Shown: positions 18,619-22,614 of the stretch, one piece after another
Numbering within the stretch: position 1 is the first letter of the stretch
Layout of the letters: each line of letters begins with the position of its first letter
DNA from: Apostichopus californicus
Lineage: Eukaryota > Echinodermata > Holothuroidea > Aspidochirotida > Stichopodidae
Assembly: GCA_020650975.1 (NCBI GenBank)
Contig: JAIPMN010136071.1
Coordinates: 1-22,614, forward strand
Direction: 5' to 3'
DNA: 22,614 nucleotides
Translations under genes and position numbers: made by a program
The notes under the pieces: model-generated
Seen by the model: the letters and a program-made list of their open reading frames with translations, nothing else
Databases searched by the model: none
What the model was told of the DNA's origin: nothing

Positions 18619-20073
18619 TTTATAACAAATTTGTTAAGGACAAATGATGTTGAATGCCATCCAAGGGTGCTCTGTTGCTTATATGAATATTAACGAACAT
18701 ATTCTGGTTTACCTCACAATCAAACGACTAACATTAACTATAAGAACCGCAGTGAGGAGCCGACGTCACCATCAAGTTAGCCTAAACGAATATTCCAGAA
18801 ATTAAGTATATTTAACGATACATATCTTGAAAAATACTGGAATAGCTACAGAAACATGATTGGACTCAAAGTTGTCTGTATTCTTTGTACTTTAACATAT
18901 CAAGACTAAAATTCTGCTTTATTTATTATTTAATTATTGAAGTGAGTTATCAAGTTACAGGAAAATCTATCCGTCGATCATTCTCCCATGATTGCATACC
19001 GGGGATACATTTTAAGAAAACTCACCCAGGAAACCACCTGGGCACGAAAACCAAACTACCGAACGTATGATCCGCTCTCAACCCCAGTCCCCTTGCTTCG
19101 AGACTGTAACTGCGTGATCATCGTCAGGTGTGTATCACCATTCCCCTCGAAAGGGAACAGATACTGCACATGATCTTCGGGATGTCTTCAACTCTTCGGT
19201 CTATCTGTTCGTTGTACACGTCTCAGGATAAAACTAGTTTGTTATCCGATTCCTTGTTCTTTATTCTATTTGTTTTACAAGTCAATGGACTACATTCTGA
19301 TGAACAATGAACAGATGAAGAAAACTGCCATTACTGGAATACCAAGTAGTCCCCGTTATGTCCAACACGTAACACACTTATGGACTCTATCGATACTCAT
19401 TGAAGAACCACATCTTCCTTATTCGAAACAAGTTTATAACAATAGAGATAGATTAATGCCATTCAAGTGGTGCATTTGCTTTCATATTACTGAAACCTAT
19501 ACGACAAGATGTTTACGCTATGTGAGCAGTCCAGAATTCACAGTGAACGTATAGCGTTTTAATCTGCCTCCGGTAACACGTATCAAGCATTCAATTGATG
19601 ACTATATAACGACAAACGGTATGAAGCACATTGACATTAATATCCTCTTACTTGAGGTACGTATGTGAGGCTCATTTGAATCCATCATTATCATTTGCTG
19701 AAAAATAAACTATGCTAGCATTTTGTTTCGAAATCTGGGAAATCAAACTCGACCACTTCGAGGAAACTTAAGGTCCCTGAAAAGGCACCGTGTAATGGTA
19801 TCCCCTCGGTAGGGCCAGGGACGATTATATAAGAATTTATCAGAGAAAATGGAAGATTATACATTAAATTCGTTGACAATTCGTTACTTGTTATAATGAA
19901 TAATGAATAATTCTTGCGTCACATTTGGATTCATTCTCCTCCTTTAGTTTCGACCTCTAACGACTGTGTTTAGTACATTAGCTCTATACAAATCGCCAAT
20001 ACACACGCTTTGTCTTTATTATTTATTACTTGCAGTGAGTTTATATATACCTTACACACACATGCCTCCATAA
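18619..20073. other. Intergenic, no recognisable gene
   Basis: Open frames of up to 94 codons (19270-19554, plus) show no recognisable motif. An inverted repeat GTCCCTG...CAGGGAC spans about 19772-19824 with a loop near 40 bp. I see nothing else. Confidence 0.45.
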
Positions 20074-20154
20074 GCGTAGGAGCCTAATTTGATTTGGGGG
20101 GGGGGGGCTGTAACGACTTGCCCGACATATATAACGAAACTTTTTCGCGCGCTC
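20074..20154 (+). repeat. Dispersed repeat module C2 (partner 8932-9006)
   Basis: See C1; here the G run is 12 bases (20096-20107). Confidence 0.8.
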
Positions 20155-21081
20155 CTAGCGCGTTCAACATGTTAATGTGCATATCATATATGCATGCATC
20201 GATTATTACATCACATGCCAACAGCACACAATCATTTCCCGTGTTGTTATCCTTCCATATTGGTTAGAACTATTGGGGAAGTCGTTACAATAATTATAAT
20301 CATACTAATATGAGTTTAACCATTGAAAAACACATTGCAAATTATTTTTCTTTCAGTAGGTGCCCGAAAAATTTTCAGCATATTGCCCGAATTTTCACAA
20401 ACATTTTTGGACGAAAAAAATTTTCTAAAATTTAGACGAGTAATTCGTACAAAAAGGAAATGTAGAGGCTCCGACACTATTCTGCAAATCTCGAAAACCT
20501 CTGCAGATGATTTTCGAATCAGTTTGATATAGTACAGACGATAAAGACACTGGCTGCTGACACAATGGACCAATCATGTTTGCAACAAGAAGGCAATCAA
20601 TGCAGTTGATAATCCCAATATTTGCATGATGATAACTGCAAATGCATCTATATCTTATCTTTAAAATTATTCCAGGTTTTCAAAATCTTCAATTTCAAAA
20701 AATTAAAAAAAGGGGTAAAATGATTTGAAAGTCACTGGTAATATATTAAGTGATTTGAAGATGAATATGAAGTCTCGAAAACAAGAAGAAATAAACAACA
20801 CTGAGACGGTAAAAGCCTCACAGAAAACTCACACTTTTCATAATCCACTGCACACGTATTTATGAGATATAAGGGTTTGTTTTTGTAACATTTGATATGA
20901 ACTGGAAACATAATGAACAGATTAATATTTGTTTTATTTAAGTTTAGTCAGGCAGGAATGAAGAACTTTTCTTTTCATTTCATCTTTTTTTCGTTTAATT
21001 TTTATTCTTATCATTATTATTAGACCTGTCTTCCTTATCGAATACAATATTTGTTTCCTTTTCTATTTCTACTTTTCAACA
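20155..21081. other. Intergenic, no recognisable gene
   Basis: Low-complexity AT-rich DNA. Frames at 20316-20573 (both strands, 85 codons at most) have no recognisable domain. Confidence 0.45.
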
Positions 21082-21220
21082 CTTTAAGCAGTTGACGTTC
21101 ATCAGTTAAAGTGACTGGACTATGTAGTCTAACACACCGACTATTAGATCAGTTCCATCAGATTTAACACTAAACTCGATGGGAAAAATAAGACATTTTA
21201 TGGCTCTCACATGTAATGTT
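21082..21220 (+). repeat. Direct-repeat copy E2 (partner 18478-18618)
   Basis: See E1. It ends about 34 bp before the GGCGCGTA-ended element at 21255. Confidence 0.7.
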
Positions 21221-21254
21221 AACAATGCATATACAAATGTGTCAAGCACATATC

Positions 21255-22107
21255 AGGCGCGTATCCAGGGGGCGTTGGGGGCACGCGCCCCGGGTAAGAA
21301 AAAGAGGAGAGGGGAAAAAAAGAGAAGAAAAAAGGGAAAAAAGAGGGGGGAAGAGGAGGAAGGAGAGGATGGAAGGGAAAAGAAAGAGAAGAAAGAGAGA
21401 AAAAGGAGAAATGGAGGGAGTAGAAGAAAAACGCCAAGACACTGGGAAGAGAGAGAGGAACAGTGACATAATTACATCGCTGATCCCTATTATTTAAACA
21501 GGGTAGTCAGTGACGGATCGAGGATGACGGAAGGCGCGTGCGCCGCACACTACCCGTTACACCGACAACTCCAATTTTGACGTTTCTATATTTCCTCTCT
21601 CACTAATGTATATAATTATACTACATATGGTCTATCATAACGCGTGTGTGAATGGACGCCTTAAACAATTGTACAATTGTGCTATGAAACCAACTGTGGC
21701 TGGTCTCGAACATGACGCATTTCGGTATTAGACCAGGATCTATATGCGAACTGCACTAGACCTATGTCCTTCGATGCAACACTGTCATCCAAAGATAAAA
21801 TGCTACACACTCCGACCTGAATGCTATTTGTTACCCCAAACCTAGTACCGTAACTCGTACAAGGAATCTAAAAATAAATTCCGCATGCGATTGGAAAATT
21901 GAGCACATCTCCTGTGAATATCATGTAGTGGAGGGGGCGGACGCACCCATCACTCTTTGAGATTGTTCCCATCTGCATAAAAACGCGCGCCCCACAATCC
22001 CAGAACCCTACGCCCAACCCTTCTAATCGCTTCCAAATGAGTTACGAAATTTAATTAATGACTTTCGCCCGTAGTACCAAGCCCTTGACAAAATCCGGCA
22101 ACACGCC
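21255..22107. mobile_element. GGCGCGTA-ended nonautonomous element, copy 3
   Basis: It begins CAGGCGCGTATCCAGGGGG (from 21254) and ends CCTTGACAAAATCC-GGCAACACGCC (to 22107). The right end matches that of copy 2 (CCTTGGCAAATTCC-GCTACGCGCC) over about 27 bp, with CpG decay. The left 470 bp match copy 2 closely, including the purine-rich tract (21296-21470), CAGTGACGGATCGAGGATG and CCAACTGTGGCTGGTCTCGA. Copy 2 has an extra 19 bp containing two GCTGGTAAC-like units near 8535-8553. The middle-right parts of the two copies are unrelated. Frames in the purine tract are not genes. Confidence 0.62.
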
Positions 22108-22448
22108 ACTTCATCGATAACAAGTGATCGGGTTGTGTATTAGTGACGTCTAGAGGTCGACGTCCACTGACCTACATGGAGTGTGACCACTCCCGATTTT
22201 GCAATTTCCAAGATCAGGCCCCGAAAAATCCTAAGGACACTGTACTGTACTGTATGGATATCTAGCATTATCTAGCGATATCTAGGTATGAAAATCCCAA
22301 GATCTACCCTAAACTGAAGGCAGATAGAGAACCGAAGCCTTCCGTGTGTAGTAAACTTGAAACTGTGCGTCTTTCGAAATGAAAAGAATGTGGGCATCGC
22401 ACAATAAACAGATAAAAGTTATTTATTTCAGTCTCATTTCAATTACTA
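22108..22448. other. Spacer between the element and repeat module B2
   Basis: No gene. Short local repeats only: CTGTA units near 22239-22254 and ATCTAGC/ATATCTAG units near 22257-22286. Confidence 0.5.
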
Positions 22449-22543
22449 GAATTTGTTAAGCATACAGCAGATATCACATCATATCAGTGAGCATGAAAAT
22501 GGCGTTCCAGGATGAACAACCTCCAAACTGTCTATGTGTGTAG
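22449..22543 (+). repeat. Dispersed repeat module B2 (partner 8816-8915)
   Basis: See B1; same orientation. It is followed directly by an inverted copy of the right part of the GGCGCGTA element. Confidence 0.8.
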
Positions 22544-22547
22544 TCAG

Positions 22548-22614
22548 GGGCGGGATTTGAGTTGTGAAAGTGGGGGGGGGGGCAAACCTGCCAGCAAGAC
22601 TATCTAAGCGGAGC
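22548..22614 (-). mobile_element. Inverted right-end fragment of a GGCGCGTA-type element, cut by the window edge
   Basis: Read on the minus strand from 22614: GCTCCGCTTAGATAGTCTTG, then CAGGTTTGCC and a C run, then ACTTTCACAA. This matches 8747-8795 (GCTCCGTTTAGATAGTTTGC, ACAGGCTTCGCCCC) and ends CCCGCCCC where copy 2 has CTACGCGCC. Confidence 0.6.

Noticed and set aside
21179-21497. Lys/Arg/Glu/Gly-rich frames of about 95 codons
   Set aside because: Same purine-rich repeat tract; low-complexity composition only.
1-22614. CRISPR array, bacterial operon or riboswitch
   Set aside because: Introns, LINE and SINE-like repeats show animal DNA; no regular spacer-repeat array is present.

Overview
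This is a 22.6 kb stretch of AT-rich, intron-bearing animal DNA. The dispersed GC-rich repeat ends with long G/C runs, a CR1/L2-type LINE tail and the TGACC-rich tandem repeat are of the kind common in marine invertebrate genomes. An echinoderm or another invertebrate deuterostome is my best guess, but nothing here fixes the species. Most of the window is intergenic or intronic DNA built from old interspersed repeats.

Genes: (1) At the left edge, on the minus strand, lies a probable first coding exon (369-316) with a basic, nuclear-localisation-like start and a good splice donor; the rest of that gene is outside the window. (2) In the middle (10360-12562, plus strand) is the most interesting locus. 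It is a three-exon gene whose exons are all phase 0 and join cleanly: a cysteine-rich CXC-like (tesmin/TSO1-type) exon, an aspartate-run exon, and an exon encoding the zinc-binding C-terminal 'ballast' domain otherwise best known from the P2X7 receptor. No channel part is present. The model would be 290 codons, but it carries an in-frame TGA in exon 1 and a one-base frame change in exon 3, so this copy looks like a recently decayed gene or allele, or contains sequence errors. (3) About 1.6 kb downstream (14170-14874, plus strand) is the C-terminal half of an RNase H-fold DDE-type transposase with a DxxH motif and a late E-containing motif, perhaps Kolobok-like. The two could belong to one composite element; this is an inference.

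Repeats: at 2.67-5.03 kb a nested stack is visible. A CAGG-ended inverted-repeat element (2966-4848) is interrupted by a GGCGCGTA-ended inverted-repeat element (3017-3630) and by a 5'-truncated CR1/L2-like LINE (3694-4540, minus strand) ending in an ATT-type tail; a diverged direct repeat flanks the whole. Two further GGCGCGTA-ended elements lie at 8091-8810 and 21255-22107. Neighbouring repeat modules around them recur in a different order and orientation (8.8-9.0 kb versus 20.1-22.6 kb). Other items are a dense cluster of CACTCT...AGAGTG hairpins (5345-5565), a degenerate ~120 bp tandem repeat rich in TGACC motifs (12871-13442), a tRNA-derived SINE-like head (17346-17419) beside a GC-rich tract, and two more direct-repeat pairs (15.05/15.96 kb and 18.5/21.1 kb).

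I see no rRNA, no intact tRNA, no CRISPR array, and no retroviral or capsid-bearing element.
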